A stretch of 43,828 nt of DNA from a virus. Within the stretch, counting starts at the first letter, position 1; each line of letters starts with the position of its first letter. Below, piece after piece: positions 33,801 to 40,298 of this stretch. Made by a program: the position numbers and the translations under genes. The notes under the pieces are model-generated. The model ran no database searches, was not told the DNA's origin, and worked only from the letters and a program-made list of their open reading frames with translations. The stretch is from positions 1 to 43,828 of the IMG/VR virus record IMGVR_UViG_3300032236_000773; one strand, written 5' to 3'.

Positions 33801-34429
33801 GCTGCATTTGATGCACTATCAGCTGTTGATAATGATGCACTTAAAATAGTGTTATCGTACTTTGATGCTGATGTAGATTGATTTATTGAATTTGCTACTG
33901 AAGCACTTAATCCACTAAATCCATAAATATCAGTATTGATAGAAGCACTTAATGCATTTAAATTATATGCACTTGCACTAAATGAAGTTGCTACCGAAGA
34001 ACTAAAGTCCCCAGTTACACTTGCTACACTTGCACTTAAAGTTTTTTGTGCTGCATTACTTGCACTAAAATCAGTTGCAATCGAACCACTTAATGTGATT
34101 ACGTTACCACTTAAATCTATTGCTTCATTGTTATCACTTCCTAGTAAATATAATGTATTACTTGCACTAGCATAGTAAGGTACACCATTCATTAATCCGT
34201 TATAAACAGATGCAGAGAAAATCGGTGGAACACCAGTTCCTCTAAAAACTCTATTTACAGGACTTACAGCACCACTTTCATATGCTGCGAATACTATTGA
34301 TTGACCATTTGTTACGCCACTTAATTGTGCCGAACCGGTTGCTATTACAATCTCACCCTTTTGAAGTGATCCTGTTATTTGTGATAATTTCTCTAAACTA
34401 CCACGTCTTTGTTTGATGATTTGTGCCAT
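30854..34429 (-). CDS. Very long Ser/Ala-repeat fibre without S74 domain
   Basis: This 1191-aa protein starts IIKQRRGSLEKLSQITGSLQ, then KGEIVIATGSAQL, a variant of the shared attachment motif. It is then dominated by shaft repeats of the type SASVASVTGDFSSSVATSFS (about a dozen related units), with two interspersed globular modules (GGITVVDSGSNAGLSGSLFWD; GGIQVADPTNPSKVSGSLLWD). The second of the modules near residues 395-450 is nearly the same as one in the 1245-aa fibre. It ends GDLLQWDGTDFVMSNTIDGGSF. Unlike its two long neighbours it has no self-cleaving chaperone, so it may use another protein for folding. AAAGGAG occurs upstream but 18 bases from the ATG, too far for a usual SD. Confidence 0.8.
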   Translation of the reverse strand: MAQIIKQRRGSLEKLSQITGSLQKGEIVIATGSAQLSGVTNGQSIVFAAYESGAVSPVNRVFRGTGVPPIFSASVYNGLMNGVPYYASASNTLYLLGSDNNEAIDLSGNVITLSGSIATDFSASNAAQKTLSASVASVTGDFSSSVATSFSASAYNLNALSASINTDIYGFSGLSASVANSINQSTSASKYDNTILSASLSTADSASNAARTALSASVATTISASAATAASDNYNLSSSVATTISNLSSSIATTDSASKATQNEFSGAVATTISNLSSSIATTDSASAASLSALSASTFTNSGSVASRLNTIETTYATTGSNTFSGSQVVSGSMWITGDVTIYGSSSLVNVTASAVSIGTNTVILNTANPGVRFGGITVVDSGSNAGLSGSLFWDSENSVWLYQNPNGAGYTSARLISGPQNTGSLGQETGLTTTYVPVAVGDDHIGDSNITVVGNDVSITAGGNLFVDGEISSSTINGIGNVTDFSSSVSASLAAINNNLGNGGELGTRVANLETISASYLAFTQSYYSDSSSFDTRINSSSFDINALSASTAMVANDFSSSVATDFNNASSSAWNTFAKLAGGNTFTETQTFSNDVNVNGTTNFNNAVAVNDSNMNLGNSSALNLTNGASIYVDASGTISGSITGIGNVSEFSTSVDSRLSSSLFTINDLSASIGGGGTGIGQRVANLEALTGSYATTGSNTFQDNQTINGTLYVNNINGNNSGYVNIYSTDYAQLNYDNYSYVWVDSNGVHLEVDGSTVSVDSNGNVVLGSYTIPNTSGNANQVLVNNGSGTLTWTDLADSASIASQFSASAYNVTSLSASVASVTGDFSSSVATSFSASAASVTALSASIATTDSASAANVASLSSSVSGTIASLSSSLSSSIATSFSASLASQTTLSSSVATSFSASLANVNAVSNSIVTDFSASQHTQDVRLDSIESYTSSLQNAINVTGSGSASTTTILGNLKVQGTTTTIDSTTVAIGDNIIALNGTQGAYGGIQVADPTNPSKVSGSLLWDTTNDVWIAGPIGSEVQLADINYVSTSVASLSQSAATSFSASNYTISQLSASVASVTGDFSSSVATSFSASAFVTSQLSSSFSASQATQDGRLTVLEGTGTIQGVGTTDDVTFNSVTASVNLGNAAGNSKRIAFRNTNGALDLVPTASVAGDLLQWDGTDFVMSNTIDGGSF
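33162..33193. repeat. 32-bp identity with the 1245-aa fibre gene
   Basis: Identical to 20877-20908; see that entry. The two copies are about 12 kb apart. Confidence 0.85.
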
Positions 34430-34473
34430 AATTTTATTGGGGTTACTCCTTTACTATTAATAAGTATAAAAAA

Positions 34474-34498
34474 AGTTGCATTCAATTATGATGCAACT
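34474..34498 (-). terminator. Terminator after the 131-aa gene
   Basis: A perfect 8-bp stem AGTTGCAT/ATGCAACT (34474-34481 with 34491-34498) has a 9-nt loop and a run of T (TTTTTTT) after it on the minus strand. It lies about 43 bases after the stop and ends the neck/completion transcript. Confidence 0.82.
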
Positions 34499-34540
34499 CA
34501 TTTTTATTTAATAAATTTCTTTTTTTTTTTAGATTTAATT

Positions 34541-34936
34541 CTACCACTCACCATTATCTAATATATTTGCATCTGGTTGTCCTGTTGGTGTGTATGGCTT
34601 TACCGGTGCATTTCCTGCTGAACCAGTCTCTCCGTTTATCCAAATTTCACCTGGAACATTATATACATTAGTATCAATTGTTATTTCAGTATCTACTACC
34701 GCTAATGCACCACTTACTATTAATGAGTATGCATCAGTATCCGTTCCTAATGTTAAGTTTTTAATAATTGTTCCATCTAATTGTGAAGAACCACTTACAA
34801 CACCTGCAGGCAATGCACTTTTAACACTTTGGCTTACTAAATTAATTACAGATTGAGAAAAGTTATTTCCCAAATTTGCTGATGTTTGTAGTAATGAACC
34901 ACTCTCTATTTGTTTTAATCTTATTAAACTTGCCAT
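34541..34936 (-). CDS. Small fibre-like / virion protein
   Basis: This 131-aa protein begins MASLIRLKQIESGSLLQTSA, then NLGNNFSQSVINLVSQSV and LPAGVVSGSSQLDG. It has a beta layer with YSLIVSGALAVVDTEI and ends ILDNGEW. The GVVSGSSQ element and terminal acidic aromatic tail recall small structural proteins beside fibre genes; I do not know a named family. It lies between the neck operon and the 1191-aa fibre and is followed by a strong terminator. The motif CATATTTATA ends only 5 bases before the ATG, too near for a normal promoter. No SD. Confidence 0.65.
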   Translation of the reverse strand: MASLIRLKQIESGSLLQTSANLGNNFSQSVINLVSQSVKSALPAGVVSGSSQLDGTIIKNLTLGTDTDAYSLIVSGALAVVDTEITIDTNVYNVPGEIWINGETGSAGNAPVKPYTPTGQPDANILDNGEW

Positions 34937-34941
34937 TATAG

Positions 34942-34951
34942 TATAAATATG
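34942..34951 (-). promoter_or_regulatory. Motif CATATTTATA close to the 131-aa gene
   Basis: The motif is only 5 bases from the ATG. If it is a -10-like element, the mRNA would be nearly leaderless. It may also be a chance match. Confidence 0.3.
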
Positions 34952-34955
34952 GTTC

Positions 34956-35441
34956 TTATTGTTTTATTATAAATTTACTTACAATTTCAAAATTATTGGT
35001 ATCAAAGTTATCATCTACCGCTTCACTTTTTTGAATAGTAATTACCACATTTTCACCAACCTTTACATCATATGTAGTAATATCTAACTTTAAGCCATCA
35101 CAATAAATATCAAAATCTTTTGCAGTTGGTGTTTCTACTCCTTGAATTATATTATAAGTTGTAATTGTTAAAACATAATAAGTAGAATATTCTATTAATA
35201 AATCAGGTTTAATTCCTTTTTCAGCAATAGCCATTTGCATCATATCAATTCTATGTTTATTAATATTATCTAAATTTCTTTTTTTAATATTAATAGTTGG
35301 TTTATATTTTGTTTTTCCTTTTGATGTAACTTGTGTAGATTGTAAAACATTAGGTTGAATATTTTCTGTTGCCAAATATGCCAAATATTCTAATTTTGTA
35401 TTAGATTTTTTTTGAATTGATATGTTAGGTCTTTCTTTCAT
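34956..35441 (-). CDS. Small beta protein of the neck operon (161 aa)
   Basis: I do not recognise a family for the N-terminal part, which is Lys/Asn-rich with helix (MKERPNISIQKKSNTKLEYL, then KHRIDMMQMAIAEKG). The C-terminal 80 residues (YYVLTITTYNIIQG, then FDIYCDGLKLDITTYDVKVG, then NFEIVSKFIIKQ) look like the beta module at the C-terminus of the gp15 and 107-aa proteins just upstream. The start codon overlaps the stop of the 107-aa gene (TAATG), so translation is coupled. It is likely to be part of the neck/tail-completion assembly or a decoration of it; inference. Confidence 0.65.
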   Translation of the reverse strand: MKERPNISIQKKSNTKLEYLAYLATENIQPNVLQSTQVTSKGKTKYKPTINIKKRNLDNINKHRIDMMQMAIAEKGIKPDLLIEYSTYYVLTITTYNIIQGVETPTAKDFDIYCDGLKLDITTYDVKVGENVVITIQKSEAVDDNFDTNNFEIVSKFIIKQ

Positions 35442-35764
35442 TATTTAGTAAAAGTTCCTGTTATTTGTAATATATCATCTGATGTTATTGTATATTCAAA
35501 ATTTGCTTTTGGTAATGTAAATCTAACATTCCCACCAAAGTTTGCTACACTATAATCATACATACCAATATTTTGTTGGTTTATATCTAATAGAATAATT
35601 GATGTTCTATTTTTTAATATTTTGCCACTATTTTTATCTATAATTGGTTTTGGTAAACTATATCCAATTAAATCAAATATATAGTCAGTTGAAGTAGTTT
35701 TTACATACTCCAATTTAGTATTTGTTAAAGATACATATGCTAATATATTATCTAATACACTCAT
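35441..35764 (-). CDS. Small beta protein of the neck operon (107 aa)
   Basis: This 107-aa protein resembles the C-terminal domain of the upstream gp15-like protein. It has a strand pair (SIILLDINQQNIGMYDYSV), then GGNVRFTLPKANFEYTITSD and the ending DILQITGTFTK, compared with DEIHIAGKFLLV at the end of gp15. The start overlaps the gp15 stop (TAATG) and its stop overlaps the next start, a typical coupled set. It could have arisen by duplication of the gp15 C-terminal domain. No enzymatic motif. No SD. Confidence 0.65.
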   Translation of the reverse strand: MSVLDNILAYVSLTNTKLEYVKTTSTDYIFDLIGYSLPKPIIDKNSGKILKNRTSIILLDINQQNIGMYDYSVANFGGNVRFTLPKANFEYTITSDDILQITGTFTK

Positions 35765-36849
35765 TATACTAATAAAAATTTACCTGCAATATGAATTTCA
35801 TCGGTTGTTTCAATTAGAAATCCTAATAAACCTTCATTAAAAGTAATCTTTATTGTATTTGGAGTTGATGTATAATCTAAAGTATAATAATTATTAGAAT
35901 ATTTTGCACCATTAATATATACTTTTATAGTATCTTCTACTACAATACCCAATTCAGTAGGTGGTTGTATTACTTGTACTCCATTAAATGTTACTATATT
36001 TTGGAATATAGCATTACTAACTTTTGTATGATTAATTTCTAAATAATCATATAATACTTTGTTTGAATTGTAATCATTAACTTGAATATCTGCACTTGCC
36101 TTTCCACTCATATCCGTTTCCATTGTTACAATAGTTGCTCTATTAGAAATTGTCTTTTTAGTAGTTGGTTCATTATCAAATCTTTCAGGAATTAAATATG
36201 CCTTTGCTACCATTGTAAATTCAGTTCTTACAATTCTTTCTTGATTATCTGTCATTTCCAAAGTTTTATCAAATGAATCGATTTCTACTTTGAATTTAAA
36301 TTTATCTTTATCACCCCAATATTCATCAGCTGCCCATTTGAATGCTTCTACAATCGTATTCATATGTTCAGTAAAGTTTGTCCATATCATTACATCATAA
36401 CTAATGTTTACATAATCTGGCATTGTTACATCATATACTTCTTGTCTTGGTTGAAAATTATTTAAGATAGAAAATTTATCATAAACATTTTTCTTTGAAT
36501 ATTTTTGGTATGATGGGTAATGTAAAAAACGATTTAACATTGGAATACTATCGTTTCTTTCTACTGTCGTTCTTTTAAACATAATAAGTGGTAACTGAAT
36601 TTTACCTCTTTTATCTCTATACACACCATCTATCTGTGCTGCTTTCCATCTTTCTGCATTACCATAAATAACCGGTACATTAATTTCTGCATTATCAACT
36701 TTCAAATTAGGAACAACAATATCATTCATATAATTGAAAATAGCACTGTCAACATCATACAAAGAAATACCTCTACGAGAGAACTTATCTTCGTTTGGTA
36801 ATTGATTTGCTCTGTTAAGTGGTTTTCTTAAAGGATTGTTTGTTGCCAT
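35764..36849 (-). CDS. 15: Tail sheath stabiliser / completion protein gp15-like
   Basis: This 361-aa protein resembles T4 gp15, which caps the tail tube and sheath and joins the tail to the neck. Signatures: VPVIYGNAERWKAAQIDGV (59-77), LPLIMFKRTTVERND (87-101), then DVTMPDYVNISYDVMIWTNF (139-158), IVEAFKWAADEYWGD (166-180) and VRTEFTMVAKAYLIPERF (205-222). T4 gp15 has 272 residues; this one is longer by a C-terminal beta module (about 255-361) that ends DEIHIAGKFLLV, seen again in the two small genes downstream. The ATG overlaps the stop of gp14 (TAATG), and AAGGA lies 7 bases before it, an SD-like sequence shared by the core virion genes. Confidence 0.82.
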   Translation of the reverse strand: MATNNPLRKPLNRANQLPNEDKFSRRGISLYDVDSAIFNYMNDIVVPNLKVDNAEINVPVIYGNAERWKAAQIDGVYRDKRGKIQLPLIMFKRTTVERNDSIPMLNRFLHYPSYQKYSKKNVYDKFSILNNFQPRQEVYDVTMPDYVNISYDVMIWTNFTEHMNTIVEAFKWAADEYWGDKDKFKFKVEIDSFDKTLEMTDNQERIVRTEFTMVAKAYLIPERFDNEPTTKKTISNRATIVTMETDMSGKASADIQVNDYNSNKVLYDYLEINHTKVSNAIFQNIVTFNGVQVIQPPTELGIVVEDTIKVYINGAKYSNNYYTLDYTSTPNTIKITFNEGLLGFLIETTDEIHIAGKFLLV

Positions 36850-37304
36850 TATTTGTTCCTTGGTTCTATGTTCAATTGAGAACGTCTAGTTAAGTAAGTT
36901 GTACATTCTATACCAAAATTATTAGCGGCTTGCATACCTACTAATTGTGTTTGGTTAGTATTTGTAATTTCATAATAACCTTCATTGAATAATATAATAT
37001 CACCCACTTCAGGATAAATATCTTTTACAATACAGGTATCTTGGTTTAATCTGAAAACTACTTCTTGTATTGTATCTTGTCCAAATCCATCATATTGTTG
37101 AGATTCATCACCGTATTGAACCATACTAAATACTGACACTCCTTCATAATAGGCTTTGTCTAAAGACTCACCATAAAGGTTTGTTTTACTTTCATATGTA
37201 ATAAGTTTAAATAAGAATATTTGAGTTTGCACTACTGCATCTACTAATTCTCTACTTATATTTTGAAAGAAATTATAATCTTTTGTTCCTATGAAACGCG
37301 GCAT
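36849..37304 (-). CDS. 14: Neck protein gp14-like
   Basis: This 151-aa protein has a pattern seen in T4-type neck protein gp14: NISRELVDAVVQTQIFLFKL, then TYESKTNLYGESLDKAYYEG, then the beta part FRLNQDTCIVKDIYPEVGDII, and YYEITNTNQTQLVG. T4 gp14 (256 aa) is part of the collar below the portal; the shorter form here is common in distant T4-like phages. It lies between the gp13-like and gp15-like genes exactly as in T4. AGGA is found 7 bases before the ATG, and the stop overlaps the gp15 ATG. Confidence 0.82.
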   Translation of the reverse strand: MPRFIGTKDYNFFQNISRELVDAVVQTQIFLFKLITYESKTNLYGESLDKAYYEGVSVFSMVQYGDESQQYDGFGQDTIQEVVFRLNQDTCIVKDIYPEVGDIILFNEGYYEITNTNQTQLVGMQAANNFGIECTTYLTRRSQLNIEPRNK

Positions 37305-37308
37305 CTAT

Positions 37309-38553
37309 TTATCCTATATAAAATGGTAATGGAATATTTTTTAACATCTCTTGAACTTGCTTAGCTTCTTGGGCTTTGTATTCCATTTGTTTTGGTCTAC
37401 TCAATTCCTCTAAATCTTGTCTAAGTTGTTCATATAATCTATCCTTATCATTTTGTGCTTCTGCTCTTAATGATGCACCATCCAATGATATTTCACCTTC
37501 TGGAATTGGAATACTTGCATATTTCTCTCTAATACCACCCAATAATTCTTTTGCTAATGCTAACGTATATTTCCATATCCATTGTTTACCAACTGAATTA
37601 ATAGAATTATAACTCATATTATCGTATCTAATATTTGCATAATTACTAATAACATTTGGTTTATGTATTACACTAGCTTCTGTTCTTTCATCAGTTAAGA
37701 CATATTCAAAATATAATCTTTGTGGATTATAAGTTGATGTTCCTGGAATTGGGAATATTTCTAATATGTTGTTTACTAAATTAAATGAATAACCACTTCT
37801 ACGAACCATATCATTAAATTCAATCGCTTGTATTCTAAGTAAATCTTCGTAAATTGGCATTAATACGAATTGTGCTGCCGGAGAGAATGAACTAAATCCA
37901 AACTCATCCATTAAATTTAATGTACCTTTAGCCGAAACAGCGTAAGGGTCAAAGAATCTACTAATTGCAGGTACACCTTCGTAAAATATTTTAGTAATAG
38001 TCATTGATTCACCATAATGTGAAGGATGTTCTAATGAACCCGATGGTACATCTGCAAAATATTGTCCACTACCACTTTCATATACACTACTTGTTGGACT
38101 AATATTTTTTAAATCATATCTTTGAATACCACCTTTTAATTCAATGTGTCCTTTGTAAATACTTGCACCACCACCCACATTTGCCTCTGCACCATATGCT
38201 GTTGAAATTGTAATAAGTTGTGCTGTATTTGCTCCTTCAATATATGTGTTAGTTAGATTATCTGTATTATCATGTCCTAACATATTGTATAAATTATTAC
38301 GAATATTGAAAGCATTTACTTGTGCTGAATATTCTGATGTTGCTTCTTCAAAACAAGCAAATATATTTTCTGGTAATAATTCTACGTTTTGAACCGGATA
38401 TCCTAATCTCTTAGCTACCCAATCACTTACTCTTGGTGCATCAATTGGAAATTTTGGGTCTGCATCGTACAATCCAAATGGTGTAGATGAACCCGATGTG
38501 AAAATATTTAAACTTCCAGTCCAATTAATTGATGTTACTAAATCTGATGCCAT
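37309..38553 (-). CDS. 13: Neck / head-completion protein (gp13-like)
   Basis: This 414-aa protein is the first gene of the neck operon. The N-terminal half has TPFGLYDADPKFPIDAPRVSDW in two parts, then AKRLGYPVQNVELLPENIFACF and EEATSEYSAQVNAFN. The C-terminal half has a helix-rich end (YTLALAKELLGGIREKYASI, then KDRLYEQLRQDLEELSRP). The Asp-Phe-x-Asp-Ala and RLGYPVxxVEL elements are common to virion proteins of T4-like phages of marine hosts. By order (before gp14 and gp15) it should be the gp13 equivalent, but the sequence similarity to T4 gp13 itself is not clear to me and it is longer. AAGGA is 5 bases before the ATG, and GATATTTATA lies 13 bases upstream. Confidence 0.65.
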   Translation of the reverse strand: MASDLVTSINWTGSLNIFTSGSSTPFGLYDADPKFPIDAPRVSDWVAKRLGYPVQNVELLPENIFACFEEATSEYSAQVNAFNIRNNLYNMLGHDNTDNLTNTYIEGANTAQLITISTAYGAEANVGGGASIYKGHIELKGGIQRYDLKNISPTSSVYESGSGQYFADVPSGSLEHPSHYGESMTITKIFYEGVPAISRFFDPYAVSAKGTLNLMDEFGFSSFSPAAQFVLMPIYEDLLRIQAIEFNDMVRRSGYSFNLVNNILEIFPIPGTSTYNPQRLYFEYVLTDERTEASVIHKPNVISNYANIRYDNMSYNSINSVGKQWIWKYTLALAKELLGGIREKYASIPIPEGEISLDGASLRAEAQNDKDRLYEQLRQDLEELSRPKQMEYKAQEAKQVQEMLKNIPLPFYIG

Positions 38554-38566
38554 TACTTTCCTTTTG

Positions 38567-38576
38567 TATAAATATC
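38567..38576 (-). promoter_or_regulatory. Putative promoter motif GATATTTATA before the neck operon
   Basis: The coding strand reads GATATTTATA, 13 bases before the ATG of the gp13-like gene, with AAGGA between the two. Confidence 0.5.
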
Positions 38577-38587
38577 GATTAATTTAC

Positions 38588-39622
38588 CTATTGAAAAAAT
38601 TTAATAAAATATTCACTTCTTTTTTTATCTTGATATAAGTTATTTTCAAAATTTGGTTTATTATTAATACTATCTATATAATGTAAACTACAAATTTCAA
38701 ATGTTTTTTCTAAATGAGTTTTGTATTTAGGATTATCATATAAACAATCATTTGATAAAATATTCCAATTTTCAAATAATTTTCTATAAAAATTTTTATA
38801 AAATAAATAATTACCCGTTGAGTTTAAATGTACATCCCATTCTGTCATATATACATATTGATTTTCATTTTTAAACTCTCTTACTATTTCCATCATTCCA
38901 CCGTATTTATCTGCTTCAATTTTCCAAACATCTTTATTTAATATTTTATTAAATTGTTTAGTTAACCAATTAAATCCATTAGTCGGTGTAGTCATTGCAG
39001 TATCATAATTTTCATTAAAATCAAAATTTATTAAATAGTCTTTATCAATATTTTCAAATTTTTCATATACATCATATTCTTTTAATTCTGTTTTTGTAAA
39101 ATTAGCCCACCCCCAAAATATTTTTGTTTTTATATTTTTTTCTTTAGAAAATGAAATAATATCATTTATATTATCAATATGTTTTTCCAATAAATTTTTG
39201 TAATTTGATTTTTCATTAAATAAATTAGATTCAAAATAATCATATATCCATTCATTATATTTTTTAAATCCGTCTGCACAATCCGTTGGTCTATATAATC
39301 CACTTAATTGTATTGTACCATATATTTGATCAGGATTAATATTATTATTTAATAATTCATTTATTTTTTCAAAATATAAATTTTTAATTATATGATTTCC
39401 AGCAGAACCCATCGCAACATTATAATGTTCAAATTCTATGTTTTTCTTATACAATTCATATGTTAAAAAATTTTGATAACGATAACTTTGGTTTGTAACC
39501 ACATCATGTTTTAACGGATGTTCAAAAAAAGAACGAAGTATTGTATTTTTTTTATTTGATGATTCTCTAATATGTGAATCCGTAAATGAACATCCTGATG
39601 TAACTATGTATATTTTTTCCAT
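38588..39622 (-). CDS. SGNH/GDSL hydrolase-like protein
   Basis: This 344-aa protein shows the blocks of SGNH hydrolases in order. Block I is VTSGCSFTDS (7-16) with S12 as the likely nucleophile. A Gly/Asn block is MGSAGNH (71-77). The last block is WDVHLNSTGNYLFYKN (262-277), with D263 and H265 as a possible Asp/His pair. SGNH enzymes hydrolyse esters and amides, often acetyl groups on sugars. The protein has no signal peptide and thus should act inside the host cell or in the virion. It is more A/T- and Asn/Lys-rich than the neighbouring capsid and neck genes, which separates it as an accessory insertion. It has its own motif (11 bases upstream) but no SD. Substrate unknown; a phage or host glycan is plausible. 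Confidence 0.75.
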   Translation of the reverse strand: MEKIYIVTSGCSFTDSHIRESSNKKNTILRSFFEHPLKHDVVTNQSYRYQNFLTYELYKKNIEFEHYNVAMGSAGNHIIKNLYFEKINELLNNNINPDQIYGTIQLSGLYRPTDCADGFKKYNEWIYDYFESNLFNEKSNYKNLLEKHIDNINDIISFSKEKNIKTKIFWGWANFTKTELKEYDVYEKFENIDKDYLINFDFNENYDTAMTTPTNGFNWLTKQFNKILNKDVWKIEADKYGGMMEIVREFKNENQYVYMTEWDVHLNSTGNYLFYKNFYRKLFENWNILSNDCLYDNPKYKTHLEKTFEICSLHYIDSINNKPNFENNLYQDKKRSEYFIKFFQ

Positions 39623-39633
39623 TGATACTTTTA

Positions 39634-39643
39634 CATAAATATA
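39634..39643 (-). promoter_or_regulatory. Putative promoter motif TATATTTATG before the SGNH gene
   Basis: The coding strand reads TATATTTATG, 11 bases before the ATG and just past the terminator at 39655-39678. Confidence 0.45.
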
Positions 39644-39654
39644 TATGACATAAA

Positions 39655-39678
39655 AAAGGGAGTAATTAAACTCCCTTT
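39655..39678 (-). terminator. Terminator after the 168-aa gene
   Basis: A perfect 9-bp stem AAAGGGAGT/ACTCCCTTT (39655-39663 with 39670-39678) with the loop AATTAA is followed on the minus strand by a T-rich run (TTTATG). It shares the GAGT-AATTAA-ACTC core with the terminator at 768-795. Confidence 0.82.
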
Positions 39679-39689
39679 AAATATTATTC

Positions 39690-40196
39690 TTAGTGAACTA
39701 TACCTAAATTATCACCATTTCTATAAATATCACCTGCTACTAAACCACCACTTAATGCTGCTGCATTTGATGCGTAGACTGGAATATTTGCAATGTTTAA
39801 ATGATTTACACCACTTGTTCCAATTACAGGTGTAGCTGAACCACTACCAAATTTAATATATCCTTTAGTTGCATCTTCAACACCACTAACTTGCATTGTA
39901 TTTACAATATTAACATCACCTATCCATGAATCATCACCAACTTTAAAGTTAGTTCCGTTTCCGTTGTTAGTTGCATAGTATTTATCTTGTGATGCATAAC
40001 TACCACTAACACCAATTTGATTTTGTAAAGCTGCAATATCTGCATCAGTTGCTAAACCATTACCATCAACAGTCGTTTGTAATGCCGATACTGCTGAAAA
40101 TCCCATTAATCCAGTTGTTGAATCTGTAACTAATATTTTTGTTGTTGATACCGGTGTTACATTTGGTAATTCCGGATAAATTCTACGAGTTCTCAT
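39690..40196 (-). CDS. Small virion protein next to the capsid gene
   Basis: This 168-aa protein begins RTRRIYPELPNVTPVSTTKI, has a central region of small residues and beta strands, and ends ALSGGLVAGDIYRNGDNLGIVH. The terminal element A-L-x-x-G-L-x-x-G-D-I/L-Y-R is frequent at the C-terminus of phage structural proteins and lets the module be recognised, but the function is unknown. It stands directly after the major capsid gene as its own transcription unit, with motif, AAGGAG 11 bases before the ATG and strong terminator. High expression and a capsid decoration, head fibre or vertex role are plausible; none is shown by the sequence. Confidence 0.7.
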   Translation of the reverse strand: MRTRRIYPELPNVTPVSTTKILVTDSTTGLMGFSAVSALQTTVDGNGLATDADIAALQNQIGVSGSYASQDKYYATNNGNGTNFKVGDDSWIGDVNIVNTMQVSGVEDATKGYIKFGSGSATPVIGTSGVNHLNIANIPVYASNAAALSGGLVAGDIYRNGDNLGIVH

Positions 40197-40222
40197 TTTG
40201 AATATTTCTCCTTATTGTTTTA

Positions 40223-40232
40223 TATAAATATA
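40223..40232 (-). promoter_or_regulatory. Putative promoter motif TATATTTATA before the 168-aa gene
   Basis: The coding strand reads TATATTTATA, 26 bases before the ATG, between the capsid terminator and an AAGGAG. Confidence 0.5.
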
Positions 40233-40247
40233 ATGTTTGGACATAAA

Positions 40248-40271
40248 AAAGGAGGTATTTCTACCCCCTTT
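40248..40271 (-). terminator. Terminator after the major capsid gene
   Basis: A 10-bp stem with a single mismatch (40248-40257 with 40262-40271) has a 4-nt loop and TTTTTT after it on the minus strand. It lies about 28 bases past the capsid stop. A G/C-rich core makes it one of the strongest in the window. Confidence 0.85.
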
Positions 40272-40298
40272 CCTATTTTTTTATTATTTTCCTAAAGA

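Noticed and set aside
28133-34429. Diversity-generating retroelement (variable repeat with template copy and reverse transcriptase)
   Set aside because: Mtd-like N-terminal motifs prompted the check, but I see no reverse transcriptase gene and no adenine-specific variable/template pair.
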